Assembly: GCA_026168455.1 (NCBI GenBank)
Contig: CM047427.1
Span: forward strand, 58,047,249 to 58,111,248
Source: Theocolax elegans
Taxonomy: Eukaryota > Arthropoda > Insecta > Hymenoptera > Cerocephalidae
Direction of reading: 5' to 3'
Length of the DNA: 64,000 nucleotides
In this document: positions 1 to 10,029 of the stretch, piece after piece
How the letters are laid out: every line of letters begins with the position of its first letter
Position numbering within the stretch: position 1 is the stretch's first letter
Translations under genes and position numbers: made by a program
Notes under the pieces: generated by a model
What the model was told of the DNA's origin: nothing
The model's input: the letters and a program-made list of their open reading frames with translations, nothing else
Databases searched by the model: none

Positions 1-918
1 TGTTTTTTGGCCTTTGTCAAGTCCTCGTTCCACCATGGAACTTTCCTACTAGTCTTGTTCTTAGTGGGTATAGCTTTGTCACATGCTATTTTTATCCCAT
101 TTATTATGTCTTTAATGCCAGCGATTGTTGAACCAATATCCTGTCGGTGCGGTTGGGCTTTCCAATTTTCTCTCAGTGTGTTAATAAACAATCCCCAGTC
201 CGCTTTGCTTGTTATATAGCTTTTGATGTACTCTTGCTTCCTATATCTACCTCCCTGAGCTTGTTCCACTAATTCAAATGTTATTGCTCTATGGTCACTT
301 GATGTCCAGTTTTTTTGGACTTTCCAGTTTCGTATTCTTTGTGCCATATCTGGTGAGGTTAGAGTTACATCGACATAGCCTTCTCCGACTTCATTTGCGA
401 CTGTTGCAATGCTATTAGGATCGTTTATTACTCTGAGGTTATTCTGGAGTATAAATTCTTCTAGTTTCTCTCCTTTTGCATCCGTTTCCATAGGGCCCCA
501 TAGTGGCGATCTTGCATTCGAATCAATACCAATTATAAAGCTCTTTCCTTGTAGAGCCGTTACTATCTCTTGGAGCGATCTTAGATGTATCTCGATATCA
601 TCTTTTAGTTGGAAATATCCACTAATTAGGTATACTTTATATGGTACTGATAGTTCTGCTATTGCGAAGTGCGGTGTACATAAGTTAGTTATTTGCATCG
701 CTATCATATTCGGGTCTGTTATTGCTATGGCTGCCCACGGATTTTCTTTGGAGGAGACTATTCTTACACCCATACCGCATCCCGTCACTTTATTATTTCT
801 TGTATATGGTTCTTGTAGCATAATTACGTGAACTCCCTTTTCATACGCTTTTTGCTTTATTTCGGGTACCACCCGCTGTGCTCGTCTGGCATTAAGTTGT
901 GTTATCAGAATACAGGGT
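1..918 (-). CDS. R1-like non-LTR retrotransposon ORF2, endonuclease part (runs off left edge)
   Basis: This is the N-terminal part of a non-LTR retrotransposon ORF2, the apurinic-like endonuclease that nicks target DNA. Read right to left the frame is open to the window edge with no stop. Visible family motifs are QLNARRAQ near the start, MLQEPY, GIDSNARSPLWG (catalytic D and N), and SSDHRAI (the terminal SDH). The last residues include VPWWNEDL, which in R1 and I-type elements lies between endonuclease and reverse transcriptase, so the RT should follow outside the window. No good ATG was found; translation may be coupled to ORF1, whose stop is at 919. Assignment to the R1/Waldo side of the tree is inference from these motifs and from ORF1. 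Confidence 0.85.
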
Positions 919-2246
919 TTATTGCTCCCCGTAATCTGTGTTATTTACTAGGCGTTCTAGTGCTTTTGTGTAGCACGGACATTTAGTGTCGAGAACATTA
1001 TGGTCCGACTTCTTTTTGGCCTTGACGCAGTTTATGCACTTGTTATTCTCCTGTTTCTTCGGACATTTGTCAAAAGAGTGACCTTTTTCGGCGCAATGCG
1101 AACAATGTACCTCGTTATTACACACTTTGCTAATGTGACCGAATCCCTGGCACTTAAAGCACCTGGAGACTAGTACAAAGTCCTGTATTTTGCAAGATTA
1201 ATAATCTACAAAGTTCCTCCTTCTTTGCAACAACCTACTTCTAATTTTTGAGGTTACCTCAATAACCCAGTTGGTCCTGCTCGTATCCCGCTTTCCTGTT
1301 TTAAACTTCGGCGTTATTTCTTTTTCCGCCTCGTCAGCCGAGCAAACGTTTTGCTCAACTATTATTTCTTTTATTTGTTTCTCGGTTATGTTTTTAGGAA
1401 GATCATATATGATCATCTTCGGCTTCTGTTTTGTTGGTTTATGCATATCGAAGGTTTCCTTTAAAGACGGTTTATTTAGAATCTTTTGTAAGGATTCTTC
1501 ATTTTCCGTCTCTATAATTAAACCTTTGTTAATTGTCCTGAGGCTTCTAATCTGAGCCTTCTCTGCTCTCGGTCGGAATTCGGCTTAAAACTTGGATTTT
1601 ATCTCATCTTCGTTTCTAAACTTGTCGGCTTTTTTTGGCTTAATAATGAGCTTATGCATTGCCGGATTCTTTATCATGACAGCCCTAGTGGTCTCTTTTG
1701 GCGCAACTAATTTCTTGGTAACGTCTGCGTACGAGAAGTTACCCGGATTCACTGCCTCTGTTCAGATAGGACTTTAACTTGTCCTTCTAGAAATGCTGCT
1801 TTCGCCAACAATGTTGAGACCAGGCTGTGCATGTTGTCTAAGGCCTCATGTGCGTTTTCGCTGTCTTTCTTCGTTAGGTGTCTTTTAACGATCTTTATTT
1901 GGTCCAACATATACATTGGTACCTCTATAAGACTTTTGACCTCAATTTTTCTGCTCTGTTTGCCGGTTTCTATTTCCGTGCCTTCCGACTCCGACGAGCT
2001 TGAAGGCTGAGATACTGATTTTGTTCTTACTTTCTTTGCCATTCCGGGCTTTGCCCTTCTTGGCTCTTTCGACTCCTCGTCCGAGGAAGACGACAGACCG
2101 CGCTTATTACTTTTCTGATCTTTTTCTGTTTCTTTGTCTTTTGGTTTCCGCTTTGGTAAACCAGCTCCTGTAGTTGTTGCTTTGGGGTTGGGTTCCCCTT
2201 TTGTTTCATGTCTGTGCACCATTAATTTGTGTTTACTAGTTGACAT
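919..2246 (-). pseudogene. R1-like retrotransposon ORF1 (gag-like, CCHC zinc knuckles), broken
   Basis: ORF1 of the same element, a nucleic-acid-binding gag-like protein. The first 165 residues (2246 down to 1749) are basic, Ser- and Lys-rich and low complexity. The frame then shifts; 1198-1446 encodes an RRM-like or PRE_C2HC-like segment (PKMIIYDLPKNITEKQI). Beyond an in-frame TAA at 1198-1200 the same frame continues with zinc knuckles RCFKCQGFGHISKVC and HCSHCAEKGHSFDKC, both CX2CX4HX4C, and a third Cys-rich stretch, ending at 919. At least one frameshift (between 1749 and about 1590) and one nonsense codon make it a pseudogene, although the adjoining ORF2 is open. Confidence 0.75.
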
Positions 2247-3019
2247 TTCATATTTGTGTTATTAGTGTGTTCTTTGTGCATCCTCTTGATTACACGACGC
2301 TATAAAACTCTAGCAAGTTATTCGGTGATCACCTATTAGCAGTTGTTGTTTGACAGGTTTGACCGTGAGCCTTGAAAGTATCGTGGTCTCGTCAAATACA
2401 ATTTAAACCTCCGAGTGCCGCCTCCCTTCCAGGTACCACCTGGAGCAACCTCAGCAAGTTTAATTTTAACACACGCTGCTACAGGGCTGCCCGACTAACT
2501 GGCGAAGAAAGCCCGGGCCCTGGTACTATCGTGCGGTCCAGGCGTGCACGATCGGCGATTCGAACGCCGACCTCCCGGTTTATATGATGTACCCTCTTTA
2601 CATCCAGGTATTCATAGTACTTCCCGTCGAGCTATAGGTTTTCACTGCCTCCCTTGCTTGGCGCACTGCCTTCTCGTGTCGCAGATACGTTTATCCTGAG
2701 TTTGCGTCTTAACACCGGCCGGCCACCTCTCCAACCGACCGATGCTCATTGCTGCGATTTAGCCTACCGAGACGCTGAAGCCTACGCTGTCAGCCATCGG
2801 CGTTTCCCCCTCTGGCGGCGTGGACGCACGCAGTTGGTTTTCCAGAGGACTACTGTAGTAAGCAGTCTGCAACTGGACGACAGATCGGACTGGCCGTGAG
2901 CACACGACCAGCCCCTTTCTCCGACCTAGTGCAGCAACCGTGGATACGTTCGTGAGCACACGTTCGTAAACACGGTTACCGTATACCGTACCGACCGTTA
3001 CCGTAACCGCATCCTACCG
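2247..3019. other. R1-like element leader and unassigned GC-rich sequence
   Basis: Immediately upstream of the minus-strand ORF1 and so probably holding the element's 5' untranslated region, to about 2600. The minus strand has a tRNA T-arm-like hairpin around 2548-2570 (GGCGTTCGAATCGCC), but no A box was found, so I do not call a tRNA. From 2600 to 3019 the sequence is GC-richer than average with no coding signal that I recognise. Confidence 0.4.
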
Positions 3020-3420
3020 TAGGCACCTCGTGAGCACACGTGGTGTCTAATCCTGTCCATATCCTCGTGAGCACACGTGGATTATCCCGACCGTACCCTC
3101 GTAAGCACACGTGGGTTATCCTGACCGTATCCTCGTGAGCACACGTGGATTATCCCGACCGTATCTTCGTGAGCACACGTAGATTATCCCGACCGCACCC
3201 TCGTGAGCACACGTGGGCTATCCCGACCGTATCTTCGTGAGCACACGTAGATTATCCCGACCGCACCCTCGTGAGTACACGTGGGCTATCTCGACCGTAT
3301 CCTCGAGAACACACGTGGATTATCCCGACCGTATCTTCGTGAGCACACGTAGATTATCCTGACCGTGTCCTCGTGAACACACGTGGATTATCCCGACCGC
3401 CCCTCCGTGAACATACATAC
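3020..3420. repeat. 34-bp minisatellite, about 11-12 copies
   Basis: Tandem repeat with a 34-bp period, measured between TTATC starts at 3082, 3116 and 3150. Each unit carries the core CTCGTGAGCACACGTGG followed by ATTATCCCGACCGTA, with scattered substitutions. The core includes an E-box-like CACGTG. The first copies (from about 2945) are more diverged and irregular. It lies just beyond the truncation point of the BEL/Pao element. Confidence 0.9.
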
Positions 3421-3738
3421 TAACCCGAACCGTATTGCCGTGCGAGCATACACGATAACCGTTAGTTGCGTCCATTTAGGAAACTAGTTATAAGACAGCG
3501 TTGTAAAGTTCGTAGATCGCGTAATAATTAAGTATTTTGTCTTGATTTGATTACAGACTAATTAGCTATTTCACCCGACCAAGACCAGGCGGGCTGGCAA
3601 CATTTACATTATATCTTTGTTTATTTTTATATCTGTACATAGTCTTAATAATAATTAGTCTTTATTATAAATAGTGGTACTTTATTTCAAATTCCTTAAA
3701 ACCCGAATCCTGGAATCTTAGCAAGGTCCGGCAAAGAT
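3421..3738. other. No recognisable feature
   Basis: Non-coding, AT-rich from about 3480, between the minisatellite and the truncated end of the BEL/Pao reverse transcriptase. No LTR-like sequence matching 6317-6959 is seen here, so the 3' LTR is missing. Confidence 0.5.
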
Positions 3739-4940
3739 TCACTCCGTTACAATTTTCTCGTCGTCGTCTCCGTGCCAGAGAATCTGTTGCAATGGCCAGT
3801 CATCAGGATGTACATTGACTTGGCGATACATCTTCATGATATCCGTAGCGAAGAGGTGACGAGGAATGCGAATCCATGTGAGCACCTCTACGATGTTCGG
3901 TAGCAAATTGGCGCCTGTGTGAAGGATATCGTTGAGAGATTTGCCTGATGAGGTGGGACTAGATCCGTTAAACACCACACGCAACTTGGTGGTGTCGCTG
4001 CTCGGCTTGAGAACACCATGATGAGGTAAATAAAAATGAGGATGAGTGGGTCGATATTCGGTTGAGAGACGACACATATGCCCAAGCCTAAAGTATTCCT
4101 CGAGAAAATCTTCGTAGAGGCGACCGTAAGCGGGTTGGAGCTTGCTTCGTCGGATGATGCGTTTCAGACATCGTGAGGCCGTTTTACAAGAGAAACCCAG
4201 TTGTTCTGCTGGCAATCTCAACGGCAAATGAACCACGTATTTGCCTGAGGGATCTCTTTTGTGAGTAGCGATGAAGTGTTCCTCACATTCTTGCTCGTCT
4301 GGAGTCAAATTCGTGTTGGACTCGAGTGGTGGTTCCTCTTGAATCCGGAACCTCGTGAGCAAGTCTTGGAGGTCATCGTGTTTGTGAGCAGTAGCGTGAT
4401 GAGCAGTGATCTTATGAGATCTCATTGAATGAGCCTTTCCCAAGATGATCCAGACAAAGATCGACGATTGAGCCACCGGCATTGATGGAAGAGCCTTGAC
4501 GATGTCCGATTTGATTACGCTTCCGTAGAAATCGGCGCCTACGATGATGTCAACGGGTTGCGGCAGATGGTATTCCGGATCGGCTAAGGTTAGCCCTTTT
4601 AAGTGCGGCCAATTTCCACGGAGAATCGGTGCTGATGGCAATATGGCTGAGACTTTAGGCAGTATATGAGCTTCGAGAACTATTGTTCTGGTAGAGTGAG
4701 CGGATCATAAGGTGAGCTGAGTTATTCCATGGGTCTGAGTGACCTTGGCACCACTGATGCTTTTGATGGTCAAGGCATGGGCATGGCGAACGAGACGCAA
4801 CTGATTCACTAGGTGTTCGGTGATGACTGAGATTTGCGGCTCAGAATCGATGAGCAGACGAACTTTGTGAGCAGCCATATGAGTGAGGGCTAGAGCTTGA
4901 GCGGTACCGAAAAGAGTTGAATCTGCATGAGCTGAGCGAT
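3739..4940 (-). pseudogene. BEL/Pao pol: aspartic protease and N-terminal reverse transcriptase
   Basis: A 300-codon frame (4641 to 3739) holds the end of the Pao protease (VDIIVGADFYGSVI) and, after a linker, the RT start with LRVVFNGSSPT and the palm motif FATDIMKMYRQVNVHPDDW. It ends abruptly at KIVTE, just where the next conserved RT strand should be. Upstream (about 4680-4940) another frame carries the retropepsin active site, but as LLIDSEPQISVITEHL where the family has D-S-G; the Gly is replaced by Glu and the next residue is Pro. The protease is therefore probably dead. Confidence 0.8.
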
Positions 4941-4965
4941 GAGCGTGGACGACTGTCCCAACATC

Positions 4966-6118
4966 CTATTCTTGAGGTGAGCTGGGTTGAGGAGCATTTG
5001 ACGTATGAGGTTGAGCAGGCTTGTTACTGTCGGCAGCCCTTGGAAACGCTGACGGGGGAGTCAGTGCTAGGGTGTTGGGGGTCGGGTCGTGCAACATGGT
5101 GTGGTGCTTGCCTCCGCAATCCCGACAAGTCCTTGGGCTGCGACAGTCCTTCACTTGTAGTCATCGACGCGGGATGTTGAGGTTGCGGAATGACTCGCAA
5201 GCGACGATGAAGTGGTGAGCTAAACAGAGGTCACTGCAGTGAGCCGTGCTACCGCGGCTGAAGGCGTCGGTTTTAGATGCGTTGGACGCTGAACAGCGGC
5301 GGTGTGAGCGGTTGCATGTGAACGAGCTTGCCACTTGGTGTCAGGTTGACGAGCTGTGTTGAGCGAGGGCTTGACTGGCTTAGCTGAGTCCACGTCAGCA
5401 ACCTCGAGAGCGTTGGCGCGAGTGCGGAGAAATGAGCGTAATCGTTCATAGGAGGGATACTCCTGAGAGTTCCCCAGTGAGGTCTCCCATGCCTCACGGG
5501 TTGAGCGGTCTATCAGTCGCCTCAGCTGATGGACAATGAGCACGTCACCGACTCGATCGTTGTGCTGAGCTGCTTCTAGTGCCTTGAGCGTGTCGTCTAC
5601 CGTAGCGAGCGTGTTGTTGATGCTGGCGGGTGAGCAGTATTGTGAGCAGGCAGTTGAGACTCGGCTCGAGCAACGGTGCGACGTACCATTGAGGAGAGGC
5701 GCTGCATCTTGAGCAACGCGTTACCTTTAAAATAAGAGTACTTTCGTGCACTCGGAGAACAATTTTGCATGATACGGAGGTTCTCAAGGGCGAATTCCCT
5801 AGCGTGATTGTCCGCGTCGACGAGAATCACCGACAGCTCCCGTGCGGAGAGTTGGGAAGCCTCCACCAACTGAGCCATAGCGTCCTTCAGCAGTTCAATG
5901 CGGGACAGCTGAGCGGTCATCCTGAGCTGTGTTTCCACTGGTATGTCGTCGAGGAGCCCACTGCCAGATCCTGCGGGAGAAGGGACCTTTGAGCTGTCCT
6001 TAGACGACTGCATGGATGGTATTTGCAGTGTCTTGACGGTGAACGATGAGCGGGTATGAGCCTCTTCCTCATCGAAAGCAATAGGATTCGCCTTGGAACC
6101 TTCGATGGGGATAGCCAT
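4966..6118 (-). pseudogene. BEL/Pao gag with C-terminal zinc knuckle, frameshifted
   Basis: Gag begins with an ATG at 6118 and reads 173 codons to 5597, shifts frame, continues as 5543-5220, and ends with a zinc-knuckle region at 4966-5154 (CRSPRTCRDCGGKHHTMLH). Pro-, Ser- and Thr-rich segments follow the knuckle. This order (DUF1759-like gag, knuckle, protease) is that of Pao elements. At least two frame changes break the polyprotein. Confidence 0.75.
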
Positions 6119-6316
6119 GCTGTCGGTGAGCCGATCTGGAAGACTGCATGGCCTGGAGCAAAGCCCATTGGAGTGGGCGACGGTGAGCTCTTACTGATGA
6201 GGTGATGAGGTTGAGCTGATCACAGAAGATAACGGAAAGCTGGTGAGCGAATATAAATATTATTATAATGTGTAGGGGATGGTGTGGGTGCCCCCGATCC
6301 TGCTCGAAGGACCAAA

Positions 6317-6670
6317 TGTTAAAAATCTCGAAGAATTTTGCCGGTAAGGATCGGGGGTAAAATAACCACACATTAATCACTTTAATAATTAATTTATTCA
6401 ACAGCACACACAAAATCGAGCACTTGCGTGAGCCTTGTAGTAGTGAAAACACGCGGTATCCTCGGCGTGTTCAATGAGAGGCCGGTCTCTCGTTACCTGG
6501 TTAGCTGATGCGTGGAAATCGTACAGGTAAGCCGTATGAATTCAAAGGAGACCTGGTGGCCGCGGTGAGATGAATCTTGGTGAGCGAAACTGTTGTAGAT
6601 GGGCAGCGAAAAAAGAGCGGGAACGTGAGAAGATGTAAGGTGATCCGGTGCCGAGGCATCCAAGATAACG

Positions 6671-6704
<34 letters not shown>

Positions 6705-6959
6705 CCTGCATCCGCGGCGTGGTTGCACGCGCGCGGCGACTGACGGCGTCGAATACAATTACAATCGATTGGGGTCGAAATAGATCATGCGCGCGAAATT
6801 TAAGATATTAAATCACCATGATATCATCAGGTACTGCCACGTATGCCTTCGCACGTTATTGTGACGTCACTGTAAAGACACACTTTATGACTATATGAGT
6901 GAGTGGATGGGGAGTTCTCTATATAACGTTTACCGGCTGAGTAAAGAACATATATAACA
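6317..6959 (-). repeat. BEL/Pao 5' LTR
   Basis: A 643-bp segment that, in element orientation, starts TGTTATATATG at 6959 and ends TTTTTAACA at 6317, giving the TG...CA termini of an LTR. It abuts the leader TTTGGTCCTTCGAGC. It contains a (GA)n microsatellite. No second copy is in the window, so the boundaries rest on termini and leader only. Confidence 0.65.
6674..6701. repeat. (GA)n microsatellite
   Basis: Fourteen GA units inside the BEL/Pao LTR. Confidence 0.95.
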
Positions 6960-7019
6960 AATTAAAGATAACAAAATTAACGATAACAACAAAATTAAAG
7001 ACAATTTACTTATTTATTC

Positions 7020-8278
7020 AGAAAAACAATGAGGTGCAAAAAGGCATATGTCTCGCGTATAAACCTAACCACTGCCCCGCGAGTTAAGCTTTTGAATAAG
7101 TATCTCCATTACGAAAATCAAGTAAAATCACTTGGCGTCTGGCTACTGCCCACTCTGGACTGGTCCAAACACGTATTAGCAATTTCTCAGAGAGTGCACA
7201 GGATTTTACGTTCACTGCGTTTTCATAAACGTGCTTTCTCCAGAAGCACCCGTAAATTTCTCGTTGAAGCCTTAATACTACCTCACTTCGACTACGCTTG
7301 CGCGGTCTATAACGACTTGGACCAGACCAGAAAGCTTAAAGCTCCAGAGGCTCCTCAATGCCTGCGTCAGATTTGTTTGGGAAAACTTGCGTAGATTTGA
7401 CCATGTGACGCCCTATAGGCTGAAGTTGGGCTGGCTATCTGTCGAGTCGAGACGATTATTCTTCATTACCTCTTTATCATTTATCATTTTGTCGCATAAT
7501 TCTCCTCATTACCTATCAGATCACTTCATCGAACTTAGTAGCTCATCTGAGCAACGCATTTCATCTCGTCATCCTCCTAAACCGTTGACCTACTTTCCTC
7601 CTCGCACTGAATCGCTTCATAAATCAATTGTCATCACCAAGCAGTTAAATTCGCTCTCTATCACGTCATTTGACCCATCCCACATCATCACATTCAAATC
7701 ATCTGTCTTCGCTCATTTTCTTCATCTCGACTCCATAGCTTGGGAGGAAAGAGCAAGTCGCGAAAATCTAATCCGTCCCCACTTAAGCGACTTTAGTGAT
7801 ATAAGTATTATATGTAATGTTAGTAATGTAAGCGATCTGTCGATATTGAATGAAGAGAACGTTGAAGATTAATGCTTAAACTTGCGCTGTGATATTTATT
7901 AATTTCTTGTGATATTTATTAATTTTTTGTTTATTATTCCATTTTATTTTATTTTATTATATTGTACTTCTTTATTTTGCCTTATTTTATCTTATTTTAT
8001 TCTATTATTTTTGTATTTTCATTTTTATTTTTTGCGCTCCGTCATTCGTCGCTTATTTACTTATATGTTTCATCGCACTATCGACTTACTTGAGTTTTTA
8101 TTTTTATTTATATATTTATTTACTTTTTATTTTCTATTGTTACTTTTATTTGTTAAAATTTTATTTGTTAATTTATTTTATTGTATTTCTTAACGATGTA
8201 TATTTTCGTGTTTACGGGTTTTCTACCCCTAAAACCTAATAAAGTTTCTATCTATCTATCTATCTATCTCTCTCTGAT
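7020..8278 (+). mobile_element. 5'-truncated CR1-type non-LTR retrotransposon
   Basis: Only the end of ORF2 and the 3' UTR remain. The coding part matches the same region of the longer element that follows (LDWSKHVL, DYACAVYND). The 3' end reads CCTAATAAAGTTTC followed by (TATC)n and TCTC repeats, the short microsatellite tail usual for this group. Insertion by target-primed reverse transcription explains the 5' truncation. The AT-rich 3' UTR spans 7873-8245. Confidence 0.75.
7029..7872 (+). pseudogene. CR1-type ORF2 C-terminal fragment
   Basis: Two overlapping frames (7029-7394 and 7387-7872) give the region after the RT catalytic core: SLGVWLLPTLDWSKHV, HFDYACAVYNDLDQ, then RRFDHVTPYRLKLGWLS and a Ser/His-rich tail ending at 7872. 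One frameshift near 7387 separates them. At 7158-7160 the Trp codon TGG is kept, whereas the neighbouring copy has TAG at the matching codon. Confidence 0.7.
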
Positions 8279-8674
8279 GAGTCGAGCGGACGCTCGTTAT
8301 ATCGCTCTCGCTTCGAGTGCTTGGCATTTTGCTCATACTTCGTTTTTGAGTCTCATTCCAGGAAGCTCGGACTCCCGCTGGCTCATGCTACCCGAGGACA
8401 TACAGTAGGCTTATTTTTTTGAGCCAGGGAGCCCGCAGCTCTTCCTGAAATATTTTGATAATCTTGTGCCGCCGCGGATGATTCGCAATTTTTGGAGTGG
8501 CCATGGATTAAGCGAGAGGGCGGGATACCCGTTCATTCAGCGCCTTACGCCGTCGCGCCGCCTGGTGACCAGCTATTGTTCCAGTGGCTCCTGATTGACC
8601 GTCTTGCCGCTACGCTGCTGTGCGTCGTGTTGTGAGTGTGTGTGCCTTATCATTGCGCCTTCTCTTCGTCGTAC

Positions 8675-9982
8675 ATGGCTCTGCGAGCTCAGAATATGCT
8701 TTGCCCGATCTGCAACTGCAGATTCACGCGCGCATCTCCAACCTCGCAATGTCCCACGTGTCTACTTAAGTTTCATGACAAGTGTGCGGGTAATCATGTA
8801 GATTCGGGCTTGCCGTTATGTTGCCATAGTGTCGCGTTACGTGTGGGGGCAACAACTACCGGGCTATCTAGCGATCGCGCTCCCACTTCCTCAGATCTTA
8901 GTGCTAGTACTCTGGCCACCCCCACCATCGCGGCCGGTTTGCTGAAACGGCCGGCCTCGCCTACGTCACCGTCTTTCGCACAGGGAACTAAGCAGTTACG
9001 CATGGAGGGGGCCGTCACCTCTCTCCTTCCATCTAACACTCCTGCTACCGTGAGTAATGATGAGGTGCCACTGCCGTGGTTCTCGCGCTACGCAGAGCAT
9101 ATGGACATTCGCTTGAGCCGGATCGAGAAGCGCATCGAAAAGCGAATCGACGATCGGTTTGATACGATTAATAGCAAGTTTGATCTCGTTCAGTCCGAAG
9201 TGCGGGCCATTCGTTCCGATGTGGACTCGCTCGCGCAGGTTACTGAAGACGTTACATTGGACGTGGATTCTCTTGCTCGTGCTACCGACATACGTTTTGC
9301 CGACCTGTCTACGCGCCTCGCGGCCGCCAAGAGTAGTGGTGCGGCTTCCTGTGCCGATTTAGGTGAGCCGGGTGCATCGTCTTCTTCGTGTGGCAATTAT
9401 CACTCACTTATCGACGAGGGCGAGATACTGTTACTCGGTATTCCGGGATCGGTTACATTTGTGGATGACGATATAGTTCGATCTTTTCTTGACGTAATCG
9501 GTCTTTGTCAGCTGTTCAATCAGGTTATCGATATTCGTAAGTGGTCGCCGCGCGCACACACGCAGCCGCGGTCTTCTCGGTTACAGGCTCGTGGCCCGGG
9601 CCGCGATACTGAGGCAGATGAATCCCTCACCCGGGGGCTAGTATTTAAGTTGGCATCTCCCTTCATGCGTGATATGGTCATGTCTCGTAGAAATCGACTG
9701 GGCGGCTTAAATGCACAATCCATTTTTAATATGGGTGGGCCAGCTAGTCTACGCATGCGGCCACTATGGTCTAAGCCCGTTCACGAAGTTTGGTCGCGCG
9801 CTGTTCATGAGTCGTCGCGCCTCAACTACGCTCGGCCTATCGTTCGTAATCTGCAGGTCTACATACGGGAGACGAAGGAGAGTCCGCTTACTCGCGTCGA
9901 CATGTCTACGGACTTTAGCAGTTTAGCTCCGGCCGCGCGGCTTGTGAATCGTTCGAGCACGTCTGCATCTACATCTTCATGA
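8675..9982 (+). CDS. CR1-type ORF1: zinc finger, coiled coil, RRM-like protein
   Basis: Open frame of 435 codons from the first ATG at 8675 (the frame is open a little further upstream without ATG). Residues about 9-40 contain a PHD/RING-like finger, CPICNCRF, CPTCLLKFHDKC. A Ser/Thr/Pro-rich stretch follows, then a long heptad-type coiled coil (about residues 150-220, RLSRIEKRIEKRIDDRFD), and a C-terminal half with EILLLGIPGS and VIDIRKWSPR that resembles the RRM-like and C-terminal domains of LINE ORF1 proteins. It probably binds RNA and trimerises to form the transposition RNP. It is the best preserved coding region of this element. Confidence 0.75.
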   Translation: MALRAQNMLCPICNCRFTRASPTSQCPTCLLKFHDKCAGNHVDSGLPLCCHSVALRVGATTTGLSSDRAPTSSDLSASTLATPTIAAGLLKRPASPTSPSFAQGTKQLRMEGAVTSLLPSNTPATVSNDEVPLPWFSRYAEHMDIRLSRIEKRIEKRIDDRFDTINSKFDLVQSEVRAIRSDVDSLAQVTEDVTLDVDSLARATDIRFADLSTRLAAAKSSGAASCADLGEPGASSSSCGNYHSLIDEGEILLLGIPGSVTFVDDDIVRSFLDVIGLCQLFNQVIDIRKWSPRAHTQPRSSRLQARGPGRDTEADESLTRGLVFKLASPFMRDMVMSRRNRLGGLNAQSIFNMGGPASLRMRPLWSKPVHEVWSRAVHESSRLNYARPIVRNLQVYIRETKESPLTRVDMSTDFSSLAPAARLVNRSSTSASTSS

Positions 9983-10029
9983 CTAAATACTCGAAGCGCC
10001 GGTTTTAATAATCTAAGTAATTTTAACAA

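Larger units (their letters stand above)
3739..6959 (-). mobile_element. BEL/Pao LTR retrotransposon, 3'-truncated
   Basis: Minus-strand element in the order 5' LTR (6317-6959), leader, gag, zinc knuckle, protease, start of reverse transcriptase. The leader just inside the LTR contains TTTGGTCCTTCGAGC, a sequence often seen at this place in insect BEL/Pao elements. Sequence stops being recognisable in the middle of RT, so most of RT, RNase H, integrase and the 3' LTR are absent. Frameshifts in gag and a degraded protease show that it is inactive. Confidence 0.85.

Noticed and set aside
7..831. Plus-strand frames at 7-219 and 409-831
   Set aside because: They are antisense to the R1-like endonuclease, which has clear catalytic motifs on the minus strand; one starts at TTG.
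2548..2570. Possible tRNA gene on the minus strand
   Set aside because: Only a T-arm-like hairpin is present; no A box or acceptor stem was found.
3020..3420. Possible CRISPR array
   Set aside because: The 34-bp units are contiguous with no variable spacers, and the genome is an animal one.
7909..8193. 94-codon Phe/Leu/Tyr-rich frame
   Set aside because: Low-complexity translation of the T-rich CR1 3' UTR.
8794..9756. Minus-strand frames inside CR1 ORF1
   Set aside because: Antisense shadows of a well-supported plus-strand frame.
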